This document shows positions 18,408 to 27,718 of a stretch of DNA of 64,000 bases, piece after piece. The position numbers were made by a program, and so were the translations under genes. The stretch's first letter is position 1; every line of letters begins with the position of its first letter. Under the pieces are notes generated by a model, which did no database searches, had not been told where the DNA came from, and saw only the letters and a list, made by a program, of their open reading frames with translations. This DNA comes from Chitinibacter tainanensis DSM 15459 (lineage in GTDB: Bacteria > Pseudomonadota > Gammaproteobacteria > Burkholderiales > Chitinibacteraceae), in the NCBI RefSeq assembly GCF_000429785.1, contig NZ_KE386952.1, forward strand, positions 62,001 through 126,000, written 5' to 3'.

Positions 18408-19677
18408 GGGTTAACTCCGGGGCGGGCCAATTAAGCTGCAGCACAAAATCGGCGGGTATTGCTCTAGAATCAGCCACCTGATTGAGTTGTGGCTGGATAC
18501 TCGCTTTCGAGCGGATATCCAGCGGCCATTGCACCACGCTAATCTGCACACCAGCCAGATCGTGTTGCAGCGCTTCTTGTAGCGCCCGCACTTGCTGCAA
18601 AGATTGCCGGTGCGCCTGCCGATCGGCCACCCGCCCGCGCAAGGTAAGCTGCTGCGCCAGCCATGGATTGGGCTGCGCTTGCGGATCAGTCATCTGCGGC
18701 TCAGCTGGCACCGCACCATTCGCCGCGGCATCGGCAAGCACAGCCGGCGCTAGGGTTTGCCACTGCACTTCATCCAGCGTTAAACCCGGCAAACCCAGTA
18801 GTACCTGGCTCACCGCCTGCAGCGTGCGCTCCGGATCGGGCGCTGCCTGCAAATGCTGCCCAGTAAAGCGGGCCATGGTCTGCAAGCGCAAAGGTGCACT
18901 GGCCGCCGCACCATGCAGGCGTTGACTGTAGTCACGCTCCTCGCGCTGCAGATGTTGCCAACGCTGCTCAGCCAAACCCAGCTGCTGCTGCAATTGGGTA
19001 GCCTGCCACCAGCTTATGGCGGCCAGCCCCGCAGCCAGCAACACCAACACCACCGCCCACTGATACAAATGCCGCCCTAAGCGGTACAGCCAATCGTATT
19101 TCAGCACCGCAGCGGGAGCATACTGATTGGCCAGCTTGCCACTCACCAGTAGGCGTAGCAGCGACTCTAGCCAGTGCTCGCTGTGCACTGGTAGCCGCAA
19201 GCGCTGCGCCAGCTCGCCCTGCGGCGTTTGCAGCTGCAAATCAAACGCGCCAGCCTCTTCACCCAAGGCCGCCGGCAAGCCACCCATCGCGGCCAGCTGG
19301 TGGCCATCGACCAGTAGCCACACAGGTAAGCGCACATCGCGCCCTACCAGCCGCAAAGTACTCAGATATTGCCGCGCACGGTGTAATTCGCTGGCCAGAT
19401 CATGTAATTGCTCATCCGGCTGGCTTGCGTGGCTGGCATTAAAAATCGCCAGCCGGCTAAAGCGCAGGCCTTCATGGGTAAAAAAGCTTTGCCGCCATTG
19501 CCCGGGGCGCAAACTACTCATCACCAGCACCTGCGGCGGATGCTGCGGCATCCGTTCCAGCAAGGCTTGCGTGAGCAGCGCCAGCGAATACACCCCGACT
19601 ACCGGCCATTGCCGCGCCAGTAAGGGCGCCATCACCCGCTCCAGCAGTTCGCCATTGAGCAAGGCGGCGAGCTGCAC
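18400..19677 (-). CDS. MshI/PilN-like pilus-biogenesis protein, probably 5'-truncated
   Basis: A 425-residue reading from a GTG at 19677. The first 200 residues resemble the middle and end of an actin-like PilM/GspL domain (VVGVYSLALLTQALL, SFFTHEGLRFSRLAIF). A membrane segment (about 208-230), a coiled coil and a PilN-like periplasmic domain follow. Family members that I recall have roughly 90-100 further N-terminal residues before this point. Here the frame, read upstream past the GTG, continues as sensible protein (IGRRGEPDRV) straight into the 3' end of the gspF/mshG gene with no start codon. The gspF stop (19632-19634) forms TGATG with an in-frame ATG, so restart there would give a protein from 19632. 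It looks like a deletion product; function is doubtful. Confidence 0.6.
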   Translation of the reverse strand: MQLAALLNGELLERVMAPLLARQWPVVGVYSLALLTQALLERMPQHPPQVLVMSSLRPGQWRQSFFTHEGLRFSRLAIFNASHASQPDEQLHDLASELHRARQYLSTLRLVGRDVRLPVWLLVDGHQLAAMGGLPAALGEEAGAFDLQLQTPQGELAQRLRLPVHSEHWLESLLRLLVSGKLANQYAPAAVLKYDWLYRLGRHLYQWAVVLVLLAAGLAAISWWQATQLQQQLGLAEQRWQHLQREERDYSQRLHGAAASAPLRLQTMARFTGQHLQAAPDPERTLQAVSQVLLGLPGLTLDEVQWQTLAPAVLADAAANGAVPAEPQMTDPQAQPNPWLAQQLTLRGRVADRQAHRQSLQQVRALQEALQHDLAGVQISVVQWPLDIRSKASIQPQLNQVADSRAIPADFVLQLNWPAPELTHE

Positions 19678-20834
19678 CCGATCGGGCTCGCCGCGCCGGC
19701 CAATAGCAGCCCTAAAATCACGGTCATCGTGGGCTCAACCAGCGCTTGCACGCGCTCAATCGCCTCTTTGATATCGCGATCATAAAAATACGCCACATTG
19801 GCCAGCGCCCCATCGAGCTGGCCGGTGTTTTCGCCGATCCGCAGCATGCGCAGCACCAGCGCCGGAAACAGCCCCACCTGAGCAAAGCTGGCACTCACGC
19901 CCTGCCCCTCGCGAATTTGTTGCCCCGCCTGCGCCACTGCAGCGGAGAGCACCCGATTGCCCATAATGCCCTCGCAAATCTGCAAACATTCCAAAATGGG
20001 CAGCCCGGCGCCGTAGAGCAAACCAAAAAACCCTGCGAAGCGCGCCAGCACAATCTTTTTCACAATCGGCCCCAACACCGGCAGACGTAAAAGATAGCCA
20101 TCGGCCTGCATTTGAAAAGCCTCATCCTGCTGATAGCGCCAGCGGCCTAACAGCAGCAGCACCACAGGCAGGCCAATAATCGCCCACCAGGCATTGGCAA
20201 ACAGGGTAGAGAGCCACAGCAGCAGCTGGGTGCTGAACGGCAAGGTTTGCTTCATCGCAGTGATAAATGCCACTAGCTGTGGCACCAGATAAATCAGCAA
20301 AAAACACACCACCGCAAACACCAACACCCCGACAAACGCCGGATACATCACAATCCGGCGCATGCGCGAGACCAATTCATCCTGCCATTTAATCGCCTCG
20401 GCTAACTTACCCAGCACCGTAGGTAGCTCACCGCTGGCTTCGCCGGCACGGATCAGGCTCACAAACACCTGATCAAACACCTGTGGATGCGCAGCCATGG
20501 CTTGGGATAGCTGCTGCCCGCCTTCGATATCTTCAATCAGATTGGCCGCAATCTCGCGCATTTGCGGCTGATCCACGCTATCGCGCAAATCAACCAGGCC
20601 CTCCAGTAGCGGCACACCTGCGCGGGTGAGTTGCTCCAGATGAAAACAAAATTGAATCAGCTCACGGCGATGAATCCGCCGGGCACCCCACCAGCGCTGC
20701 GGGGCCGCCCGCGCCTCAATCAAGGTGAGCTGCAGACGCGCCAGGCGGATTTCCAAGTCGGCCACATTGGTAGCGGCCATCTCCCCCTCCCGAATACGCC
20801 CGCCCGCTTCGGCGGCCCGATAGCGAAACTGCAT
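19632..20834 (-). CDS. Inner-membrane platform protein, GspF/MshG type, 3' end disrupted
   Basis: Polytopic platform of type II secretion and type IV pilus machines. The 400-residue reading contains the two T2SS-F domains: FCFHLEQLTRAGVPLLEGL and FFGLLYGAGLPILECL mark their starts, with membrane segments near 165-190, 210-230 and 360-380. The normal C-terminus of the family continues as a hydrophobic segment after VEPTMTVILGLLL. Here it changes abruptly after that point to a Ser/Cys/Pro-rich tail, which is simply the next gene read in the wrong frame. The overlap with the MshI-like gene is 46 bases, much longer than other overlaps in this operon. The last 20 or so true residues are therefore missing. 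Confidence 0.85.
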   Translation of the reverse strand: MQFRYRAAEAGGRIREGEMAATNVADLEIRLARLQLTLIEARAAPQRWWGARRIHRRELIQFCFHLEQLTRAGVPLLEGLVDLRDSVDQPQMREIAANLIEDIEGGQQLSQAMAAHPQVFDQVFVSLIRAGEASGELPTVLGKLAEAIKWQDELVSRMRRIVMYPAFVGVLVFAVVCFLLIYLVPQLVAFITAMKQTLPFSTQLLLWLSTLFANAWWAIIGLPVVLLLLGRWRYQQDEAFQMQADGYLLRLPVLGPIVKKIVLARFAGFFGLLYGAGLPILECLQICEGIMGNRVLSAAVAQAGQQIREGQGVSASFAQVGLFPALVLRMLRIGENTGQLDGALANVAYFYDRDIKEAIERVQALVEPTMTVILGLLLAGAASPIGCSSPPCSMANCWSG

Positions 20835-22531
20835 CAGCTCACCCGCTCGGTTAGGTCAATCACCCTTGCGATTTCTTCCAACGCGGTTTCCCCGGCCAAA
20901 ACTTTGCGGCAGGCATCATCGGCCAGCGGCACAAAGCCTTTGCGCAAGGCTAATTGCCGGACTTCGCGCTGCGAAGCACGGCGGGCAATGAGCTCATCGA
21001 GCTCACCATCCAGGCGCAGCAACTCCATCACCGTGGTGCGCCCGCGATAGCCCTGATGCTCACATTGCGGACAACCCACTGCGCGATAAATGGTTTGGGG
21101 CTGGCGGATACCGAGCAAACGCTGTTCGAACGCATCGGGCTGATAGGCTTGTTTGCAGTGCGAGCAGAGAGTGCGCACTAGGCGCTGGGCAATAATGCCG
21201 ATGATATTGCCGGTGAGTACGTCGGGTAGCACGCCAATATCCAGCAGCCGCGGCAAGGCGCCGACTGCCGAGCTGGTATGCAGGGTGGAATACACCTGAT
21301 GCCCGGTCATCGCGGCGCGAAACGCCATTTCGGCCGTATCCCGGTCACGAATCTCGCCAATCAGGATTACATCCGGGTCTTGCCGCATCATGGCGCGGAT
21401 GCCGTTGGCAAAATCCAGCTTGCTCACTTCATTCACCGAGGTTTGCCGGATCATGGGCAGCGGATATTCCACTGGGTCTTCCAGCGTCATGATGTTCACC
21501 GCCACCGAATTAATGTGATTCAAAATCGAATATAGGGTGGTGGTTTTGCCCGAGCCGGTGGGGCCGGTGACCAAAATGATCCCCTCCGGGCGCGCAATCA
21601 TCAGCCGCAATAGATCAAGGTTGCTCCGGCTCAAGCCAAGCTTATCCAGCGGCACCAGGCCTTTTTGCCGATCCAAAATCCGCAGCACCAGATTTTCGCC
21701 CCAGCTAGTCGGCTGCGCCGACACCCGAAAATCCAGGCTACGGCCCGACAGGGTGAGCGAAATTCGGCCGTCTTGCGGCGCCCGGGTTTCGGCGATATTC
21801 ATCCCTGAGAGCACTTTCAGCCGCACCACCATCGCCGGCCAATAGGTTTTATGCAGCGCGCGGATTTGCCGCAAGACCCCATCAATGCGGTAGCGGATCC
21901 GCACAAACGAAGGCTCCGGCTCGAAATGCAAATCTGAGGCACCCCGATTCACCGCATCGGCCAAGAGTGCATCAATCAGGCGCACCACCGGCTGGCTGTA
22001 TTCAGCCTCGGCCTGCGCGAGGCTGCCGTAATCAATTTCGCCAGTTTCGATTTCGTGCAAAATGCCATCAATCGAGAGCTCGAAGCCATAATATTGGTCA
22101 ATCGCTCTGACGATATCCGACTCGGCCGCCAGCAGCGCTTCGATCCGATATTGATCTCGGGTTTGCAGCCGCAGCTGATCCAGCGCCACCAGATTATTCG
22201 GATCCACCATCGCCACGGTAAGCACAGCCGCCGCGCTATCCAGCCCCACCGGTAAAGCCAGCAAGCGTTTGGCCAGCTCTTTGGGAATCAGCCGGATCGC
22301 CTGCAAATCCGCCACGGTGCGGCTCAGATCAATGCTGTGGTGACCGAGATTTTCCGATAGCGCTTCGCGCAGCACCCCTTCCGAAACAAAACCCAGCGCC
22401 ACCAGTAATTTACCCAGGGGGGTCCCCGAGCGCCGCTGCTCCAAGAGGGCAATACGCAGCTGGTCTTCTGTGAGCAGCCCTTTTTCAACTAGCAGTGCGC
22501 CGAGGGGCAGGGTTTTCTTGGTGTTGCTCAT
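20834..22531 (-). CDS. Type IV pilus/T2SS assembly ATPase, GspE/MshE-like
   Basis: Hexameric ATPase that powers pilus or pseudopilus assembly from the cytoplasm. The 565 residues comprise an N-terminal MshEN/GspE-N region (about 1-150, PLGKLLVALGFVSEGVL), a second N domain, and the P-loop ATPase. The ATPase shows Walker A (GPTGSGKTTTLY), the Asp box (LEDPVEYPL), Walker B (ILIGEIRDRDTAEMAF) and the His box. A zinc-binding tetracysteine element is present (CSHC about 60 residues before the end region, then CPQC). It overlaps both neighbours by one base. Confidence 0.95.
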   Translation of the reverse strand: MSNTKKTLPLGALLVEKGLLTEDQLRIALLEQRRSGTPLGKLLVALGFVSEGVLREALSENLGHHSIDLSRTVADLQAIRLIPKELAKRLLALPVGLDSAAAVLTVAMVDPNNLVALDQLRLQTRDQYRIEALLAAESDIVRAIDQYYGFELSIDGILHEIETGEIDYGSLAQAEAEYSQPVVRLIDALLADAVNRGASDLHFEPEPSFVRIRYRIDGVLRQIRALHKTYWPAMVVRLKVLSGMNIAETRAPQDGRISLTLSGRSLDFRVSAQPTSWGENLVLRILDRQKGLVPLDKLGLSRSNLDLLRLMIARPEGIILVTGPTGSGKTTTLYSILNHINSVAVNIMTLEDPVEYPLPMIRQTSVNEVSKLDFANGIRAMMRQDPDVILIGEIRDRDTAEMAFRAAMTGHQVYSTLHTSSAVGALPRLLDIGVLPDVLTGNIIGIIAQRLVRTLCSHCKQAYQPDAFEQRLLGIRQPQTIYRAVGCPQCEHQGYRGRTTVMELLRLDGELDELIARRASQREVRQLALRKGFVPLADDACRKVLAGETALEEIARVIDLTERVS

Positions 22532-24108
22532 CAGTAGCCCGCCAATCGCAATTGCGCCAGCCGAGCTTCGGCGGCCGCGCTGGCAAACTGCGCTGGCCGC
22601 TGCTGCGCCAGCTGCAAGGCTTGCTGATAAAACTCGGCTGCCAGCTTGCGCTGCCCTAGCTGATCCAAACTCACCGCCAAATTAAACGCCAGATCGGGCT
22701 GACTGGGGTCGGCCTGCCAAGCCGAAAAATACAACGCCTGCGCTGCTGCCCATTCCCCTCGCTGCGCATGAAACTGCGCTTGGGCGAGCGGGTTGCTGAC
22801 CTCACCACCTTGCTGGGTGTTTTGTGCCGCCATGGCTTCATTACCACTCGCGGCCTGCAGGCTGCGCACAGCTTGTTGCACCGGCGCATCTTGCGGATTC
22901 AGCGCGAGCAAATGCTGATAAACCCCTAGCGCGGCGGGAGCATCATCCCGGCGCAAATAAATCGCGGCCAAGCCCAGCAAGGCATCGCGCTGGCGCGGTT
23001 CGCGCTGCAACACCGCCCGATATTGCCGCTCTGCCAGCGATAGATCGCCCCGCTGATACGCCTGATACGCCGCCTGGACTGTGCTGGGCGCACTGGCCAC
23101 GGTACGCACAAACCGTACCTCGGGCGGTGCAAAGGTCGCTGGCAGCTTTGCCACAGGGGCGGCAGCCGCCGGCTCTTTTTTATCTTGGGTATTGCCAGCA
23201 ACATCAATATTTTCTTTTGGTTCAGATGAATACCCTATAGCCGTATTGGATGCATCTGGTTGCGACTGCGCCAGAACGGCCGCCACCTCGGCCCCGGTGT
23301 CGGCCGTCGCCACCGCAGAAGCCGGTGCACTGGCGATGACGCGGGCAGGTGCATCACTACTGCGCGTGAGCTGCTGGTATTCCCAACCCAACCACGCGGC
23401 CATGCCCAGCAAAAATACCGTGCCGCCAAGCGCCAGCCAGGGCAATAAGCCACGCGATTGGCTACGAGTTTGGCCAGCCCACCAGCTGGTGGCAGGCGGC
23501 GAAGTGCTGGTGGTCTCGGGCGCAGGGGGAACATTCACCACCGCTGCAGCTTGCGCGGGGCTGTCTGGCGCACGCGCGGCAGTCGTTACCACCTCAACCG
23601 CCGGGGGCACAATCACCTCTGCCACGAGCTGATCACTGGCCATCGTTTCCTGCTGCGGCAACTCAGCCTCGCTTAAGACCGCCTCGGCTAGTAATGTTTG
23701 CCGAGCCGTAGCGGGCTCGCGATTGGGTTCCGCATCCTCAGTCGTTGCTTCGGCCACTAAACTTAGCGGAGTATCAATAGACGAAGGCTGCTCAGTGGCG
23801 GTATCGACTGGCAATCCATGTTCAGATTCGGCATTGCTTGGGCTCTCAACGCTCTGAACAGATGTGGTTGTGGCCGTTGCCGGGCCGCTTTCCCAATCCA
23901 AGGTGGGCCACGACGTCTGCGGCTCCAGTTCTGTTGCCGCTGGGGGCATGGGCTCGGCGGTGGCGTTAGCGGCTGAATCCGCATTTAAATCAGCAGCAGG
24001 CGTTTCAAACTCCAGCTCCAGCGGCGGCTCAGCCTTTTCGGGCGCAGCATCACCTTGCTCTCGCTGCCGCGCGGCGTCTTTAAGCGCCTGCAAATACGAG
24101 CCGATCAT
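22531..24108 (-). CDS. TPR protein of the MSHA-like locus (MshN-like)
   Basis: A 525-residue bitopic protein. Residues 1-220 are acidic, low-complexity and rich in Ala/Glu/Pro/Thr. A membrane segment follows near 225-243 (LLPWLALGGTVFLLG). The C-terminal 200 residues hold about four to five TPR-like repeats (YQAYQRGDLSLAERQYRAVL, LLGLAAIYLRRDDAPAAL, NLAVSLDQLGQRKLA). MshN proteins of MSHA pili share this membrane-plus-TPR plan. It overlaps the secretin gene by four bases. Its exact role in pilus assembly is not established. Confidence 0.8.
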   Translation of the reverse strand: MIGSYLQALKDAARQREQGDAAPEKAEPPLELEFETPAADLNADSAANATAEPMPPAATELEPQTSWPTLDWESGPATATTTSVQSVESPSNAESEHGLPVDTATEQPSSIDTPLSLVAEATTEDAEPNREPATARQTLLAEAVLSEAELPQQETMASDQLVAEVIVPPAVEVVTTAARAPDSPAQAAAVVNVPPAPETTSTSPPATSWWAGQTRSQSRGLLPWLALGGTVFLLGMAAWLGWEYQQLTRSSDAPARVIASAPASAVATADTGAEVAAVLAQSQPDASNTAIGYSSEPKENIDVAGNTQDKKEPAAAAPVAKLPATFAPPEVRFVRTVASAPSTVQAAYQAYQRGDLSLAERQYRAVLQREPRQRDALLGLAAIYLRRDDAPAALGVYQHLLALNPQDAPVQQAVRSLQAASGNEAMAAQNTQQGGEVSNPLAQAQFHAQRGEWAAAQALYFSAWQADPSQPDLAFNLAVSLDQLGQRKLAAEFYQQALQLAQQRPAQFASAAAEARLAQLRLAGY

Positions 24109-25937
24109 TGCGCTCTCGCTTTGGCCGGCAATGGCACTAGCCCGCCCTGAAAGGCCGATAGTTCTTGATCACTGCTGCGCTGAAAAAAATCATCCCCCGG
24201 CAAGAAGCGCTGATCACTGGCCTGCTCGGCGGCAAGCCCTTGCTCGCGCACCACAATCGGGCGCAAAAACACCACTAGCTCAATCTTGCTGACCTTATCA
24301 TCGCGATAGCTAAACGCATCGCCGAGCACCGGCACACGCGACAAGCCCGGCACCCCCTGCCGACTGGTAACTAATTTGTCTTGAATTAAGCCGCCGAGCA
24401 CGGCCGACTGGCCGCTGGCAATTTTCAAGGTGGAATCAAACTCGCGCACCTGCAAAACCGGCACAAGGCTTTGCACCGGGCGATCCGAATTACGGCTGAT
24501 CAGTGCCACGGCGGGGTCTTCAACATAGCTACTGATATTGGTGATCGTGGGGCGCACATTCATCGAAATCAGCCCGGTTTCCGCGACCTGCGGCGTCACC
24601 TGCATCACTAGGCCCACCGGCACGGTATGCAGGGTGGAGGTGTAGGTGCGGCCAGTGACCACACCATCGGTGTTTTTATCTTCTTCAAGTTGCAGCGTGA
24701 AATACACCTGCTCTTCCACCACTTTCATCACTGCGGTCTGATTATTCAGCGCAATAACCTTGGGGCTGGATAGCACGCGGGTGCGGCCAAACTGCTCCAG
24801 TAATTTAAGTGTGGCAGTGAAGTTGCTGCCCTTGTAGCTGAGATAAGTCATCGGAGCCGCGCCCAAATTGGCGCCAACCAGACTTTGCCCCAGCGACCAG
24901 CCCGAGCCGGAAGCGATACGGCTCCAATCCACCCCAGCCTGATATTGGTCCCCCAGCGCCACCTCCACGATGGTGGCTTCGATCATCACTTGCCGCTGGG
25001 CCGAGGCCTGCACCATGGCCAGAAACTCAGCGACTTTTTGCTGATCTTTGTGGGTAGCGCGCACGCTGATGGTGCCGCTTTCCGGATTCATAATCACCTG
25101 ATTGGCCGGAATATTCACCGTCGTCGCCCCGACCACTGTAGTGGCGTTGGCTTGCTCGGCGCGGCTTTTGCCGGCCTCGGCAGCGTTTTTCTCAGCTTTG
25201 CTCAGCGCCTCGGTCAGCGCAATGGCGGTTTTGGCATCGGTGGTTTTCTGGCTCAAGGTTTGATTAAGCTGAGTGGCCACATTGGCTAACACCGGCTGGG
25301 TCAGGGATGTGCTAGTCGGCGCACCATCGCGAATGCCAAGCATTTCTTTTAGATTGGTTTCTAGTCTTTTCCAGAACTGATGTGGGTTTTCACTGTCAAT
25401 ACTGGTAGTTGAGCTATTGCCACCACTATTTGTCCCGGTTTGGCCGCCCGTGGTTACCGAATTCAGAATCGCCACATTGGCCTTCATATTGCGCGAGAGA
25501 TTGAAGTAATCGACTTTGTAGGTTTGCAGATAAGGTCGATCAGGCATCACGGTGAGCACGCCCTGCTCAAAACGCCAATGAATATCCACTTGGCGGGCAA
25601 TTCGGGTCAGGATCTGCGGCAGGGTTTGGTTGATGGCATTGAGAGTCACCACCCCTTGCACTTCTGGATGCACATCAACATTAATCCGCGCGTCGCGAGC
25701 CAGCGCAAATAAAAGGTTATGCACGGGCAGCTGGCTAACTACCACGCTGTAGGTTTCCAAAGGCGCACTGGCCGCGGGCTGCGGTAGATAGGGGATCACT
25801 TTAACCGGCGCCGGGATCTCATCGCTGGCCGCGACGGCCGAGGCCTGTAAATGCCGGCCTGCGACGGGAGATAAGCCAGTGGTGCCAGCGCACCCCGCTA
25901 GTAGCCCAATACCGATCGCCAACGCCAGCTGTCGCAT
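24105..25937 (-). CDS. mshL: MSHA-type outer-membrane secretin (MshL-like)
   Basis: Forms the outer-membrane channel of an MSHA-type pilus or T2SS-like machine. The 610 residues begin with a lipoprotein signal (LAIGIGLLAGC, lipobox LAGC at about 13-16). A STN-like domain (FALARDARINVDVHPE) and N-domains follow, then the secretin homology domain with VPVLGDAFSYR and KIELVVFLRPIVV near the end. A Ser/Gly/Thr-rich insertion lies around residues 165-185. It is the first gene of the minus-strand pilus operon and diverges from mlaF. Confidence 0.92.
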   Translation of the reverse strand: MRQLALAIGIGLLAGCAGTTGLSPVAGRHLQASAVAASDEIPAPVKVIPYLPQPAASAPLETYSVVVSQLPVHNLLFALARDARINVDVHPEVQGVVTLNAINQTLPQILTRIARQVDIHWRFEQGVLTVMPDRPYLQTYKVDYFNLSRNMKANVAILNSVTTGGQTGTNSGGNSSTTSIDSENPHQFWKRLETNLKEMLGIRDGAPTSTSLTQPVLANVATQLNQTLSQKTTDAKTAIALTEALSKAEKNAAEAGKSRAEQANATTVVGATTVNIPANQVIMNPESGTISVRATHKDQQKVAEFLAMVQASAQRQVMIEATIVEVALGDQYQAGVDWSRIASGSGWSLGQSLVGANLGAAPMTYLSYKGSNFTATLKLLEQFGRTRVLSSPKVIALNNQTAVMKVVEEQVYFTLQLEEDKNTDGVVTGRTYTSTLHTVPVGLVMQVTPQVAETGLISMNVRPTITNISSYVEDPAVALISRNSDRPVQSLVPVLQVREFDSTLKIASGQSAVLGGLIQDKLVTSRQGVPGLSRVPVLGDAFSYRDDKVSKIELVVFLRPIVVREQGLAAEQASDQRFLPGDDFFQRSSDQELSAFQGGLVPLPAKARAQ

Positions 25938-25967
25938 GCGAAATCCAGTCTAAAAAGGAATAGCCTT

Positions 25968-25996
25968 ATTCTAGGAAACCCCATTGCAAATGCCAG
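25968..25996 (-). promoter_or_regulatory. Candidate sigma-70 promoter of the MSHA-like operon
   Basis: Read on the minus strand, CTGGCA (25996-25991) and TAGAAT (25973-25968) are separated by 17 bases. The -10 matches five of six consensus positions and the -35 four of six. The start codon of the secretin gene follows about 30 bases downstream. The rest of the 198-base gap to mlaF holds no clear plus-strand promoter. Confidence 0.45.
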
Positions 25997-26135
25997 CTCA
26001 CAGTAAGAATCGCGCCGCAAAGAATGTGAATTTTCCACTTTCGGCGCGTTTTACCCCACTCTGGGTGCGATCAAGAACAATTAGCAACAAACTACCGCTT
26101 GGTATCCCTGAATGCCTTACCGTAAAATTGCAGCT

Positions 26136-26930
26136 ATGCCACTGATTGAATTCGAAAACGTCAGCTTTGCTTATGACGACACACCGATCTTGCGCGATGT
26201 CTCGCTACAGATCGAAGCCGGCCAGCTGGTCGCCATCATGGGTGGCTCGGGCTCAGGTAAAACGACGCTGCTTAAATTGATCGGCGGGCAGCTGCGCGCC
26301 CAGCACGGTCGGGTGCTCGTGGATGGCATCGAGGTGAGCCGCCTAAATGAAGGCGAGCTGTATCAGCTCCGCCGCAAGCTGGGCATGCTGTTTCAATTCG
26401 GGGCGTTGTTTACTGATTTGTCGGTCTTCGACAATGTGGCTTTCCCGCTGCGCGAACGCACGCAGCTGCCCGAATCCATGATTCGTGATCTGGTGCTGAT
26501 GAAGCTCCAAGCGGTGGGGCTGCGCGGTACCGCCGACTGGATGCCGCAGGCCTTATCCGGCGGCATGGCGCGGCGGGTGGCGTTGGCGCGAGCCATCGCA
26601 CTCGATCCGCAAGTCATGCTTTACGACGAGCCCTTTACGGGTCTTGACCCCATTTCGCTTGCGACCGTGGGACAGCTCATTCGCGAGCTCAATGACGCTC
26701 TGGGCACGGCGTCGATCGTGGTCACCCACGATGTCGCCGAATCGTTGGCGATTGTCGATTATGTGTACTTCCTTGACCAGGGTCAGCTGGTAGCCCAAGG
26801 CACGCCGGCGGCCGTACGCACCTCAACACATCCATTTGTGCAGCAATTTATCAATGCGCAGCCCGATGGCCCCTTGCCCTTTCATAAGCCGGCACCACCC
26901 TACGCCCAAGCTTTGGGGGTGCAGGCATGA
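26136..26930 (+). CDS. mlaF: Phospholipid transport ABC ATPase MlaF
   Basis: ATPase of the MlaFEDB complex, which moves phospholipids between the inner membrane and the periplasmic carrier MlaC to keep the outer membrane asymmetric. The 264 residues contain Walker A (MGGSGSGKTTLLK), Q-loop (MLFQFGALF), signature (LSGGMARRVALAR), Walker B (MLYDEPFTGLDP) and H-loop (VVTHD). The ATG at 26136 (MPLIEFENV) fits the family better than the upstream ATG at 26112. It overlaps mlaE by four bases and starts the complete mlaFEDCBA run. Confidence 0.96.
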   Translation: MPLIEFENVSFAYDDTPILRDVSLQIEAGQLVAIMGGSGSGKTTLLKLIGGQLRAQHGRVLVDGIEVSRLNEGELYQLRRKLGMLFQFGALFTDLSVFDNVAFPLRERTQLPESMIRDLVLMKLQAVGLRGTADWMPQALSGGMARRVALARAIALDPQVMLYDEPFTGLDPISLATVGQLIRELNDALGTASIVVTHDVAESLAIVDYVYFLDQGQLVAQGTPAAVRTSTHPFVQQFINAQPDGPLPFHKPAPPYAQALGVQA

Positions 26931-27718
26931 AGCTATTATTCGACTTGGTTTCGCGCCTAGGGCAGCCAGTCACCAACACCCTGATCAAACTGGGCTTTGC
27001 CGCCCGTTTCCAGCTGGCGATTTTGCGCCACTCGGCGACCGCATTGCTACGCCCACAGCTCACGCTGCGTGAAATCTGGTTTGCCGGTGTACTGTCGGTG
27101 CTGATTATTGTGGTGTCGGGGCTGTTTGTAGGCATGGTACTGGCGCTACAGGGCTATGACACCTTGCAACGCTTTGGCGCTGCCAGCTCACTGGGGATTT
27201 TGGTGGCGCTGTCACTGGTGCGCGAGCTGGGTCCAGTCGTGGCAGGGCTGCTGTTTGCCAGCCGCGCCGGTAGCGCAATCACCGCCGAAATCGGCCTGAT
27301 GAAAGCCACCGAGCAGCTAGCGGCGATGGAAATGATGGCGGTCAACCCCATCGCCCGCGTCGTGGCGCCGAAATTCTGGGGGGGCGTGATCTCCATGCCT
27401 TTACTGGCGGCCATGTTTAGCGCCATGGGGATATTTGGCGGCTACCTGATTGGGGTGCAGCTGCTGGGCTTAGATGAAGGCAGCTTCTGGTCGCAAATGC
27501 AGGGCGCGGTGGATTTTCGCTTGGATGTCATGAATGGGGTCATCAAAAGCCTGTTTTTTGGCTTTGCTGTCTCACTGATCGCCGTCTTTGAAGGGTATGA
27601 TGCGCCCCCGACCGCCGAAGGCATCTCGACGGCCACCACCCGCACCGTGGTCACCAGTGCGCTGGTGATTCTGGCTCTTGATTTTATTCTGACCGCCTTT
27701 ATGTTTCGGGGAGTGTAA
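26927..27718 (+). CDS. mlaE: Phospholipid transport permease MlaE
   Basis: Permease of the Mla ABC transporter in the inner membrane. The 263 residues have about five membrane segments and the conserved MlaE stretches GLFVGMVLALQGYDTLQRFGA-like, ASRAGSAITAEIGLMKATEQ-like and FEGYDAPPTAEG. The length is typical. It overlaps mlaF by four bases and abuts mlaD with no gap. A run of seven G lies at about 27379-27385, too short to call a slippage site. Confidence 0.96.
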   Translation: MKLLFDLVSRLGQPVTNTLIKLGFAARFQLAILRHSATALLRPQLTLREIWFAGVLSVLIIVVSGLFVGMVLALQGYDTLQRFGAASSLGILVALSLVRELGPVVAGLLFASRAGSAITAEIGLMKATEQLAAMEMMAVNPIARVVAPKFWGGVISMPLLAAMFSAMGIFGGYLIGVQLLGLDEGSFWSQMQGAVDFRLDVMNGVIKSLFFGFAVSLIAVFEGYDAPPTAEGISTATTRTVVTSALVILALDFILTAFMFRGV

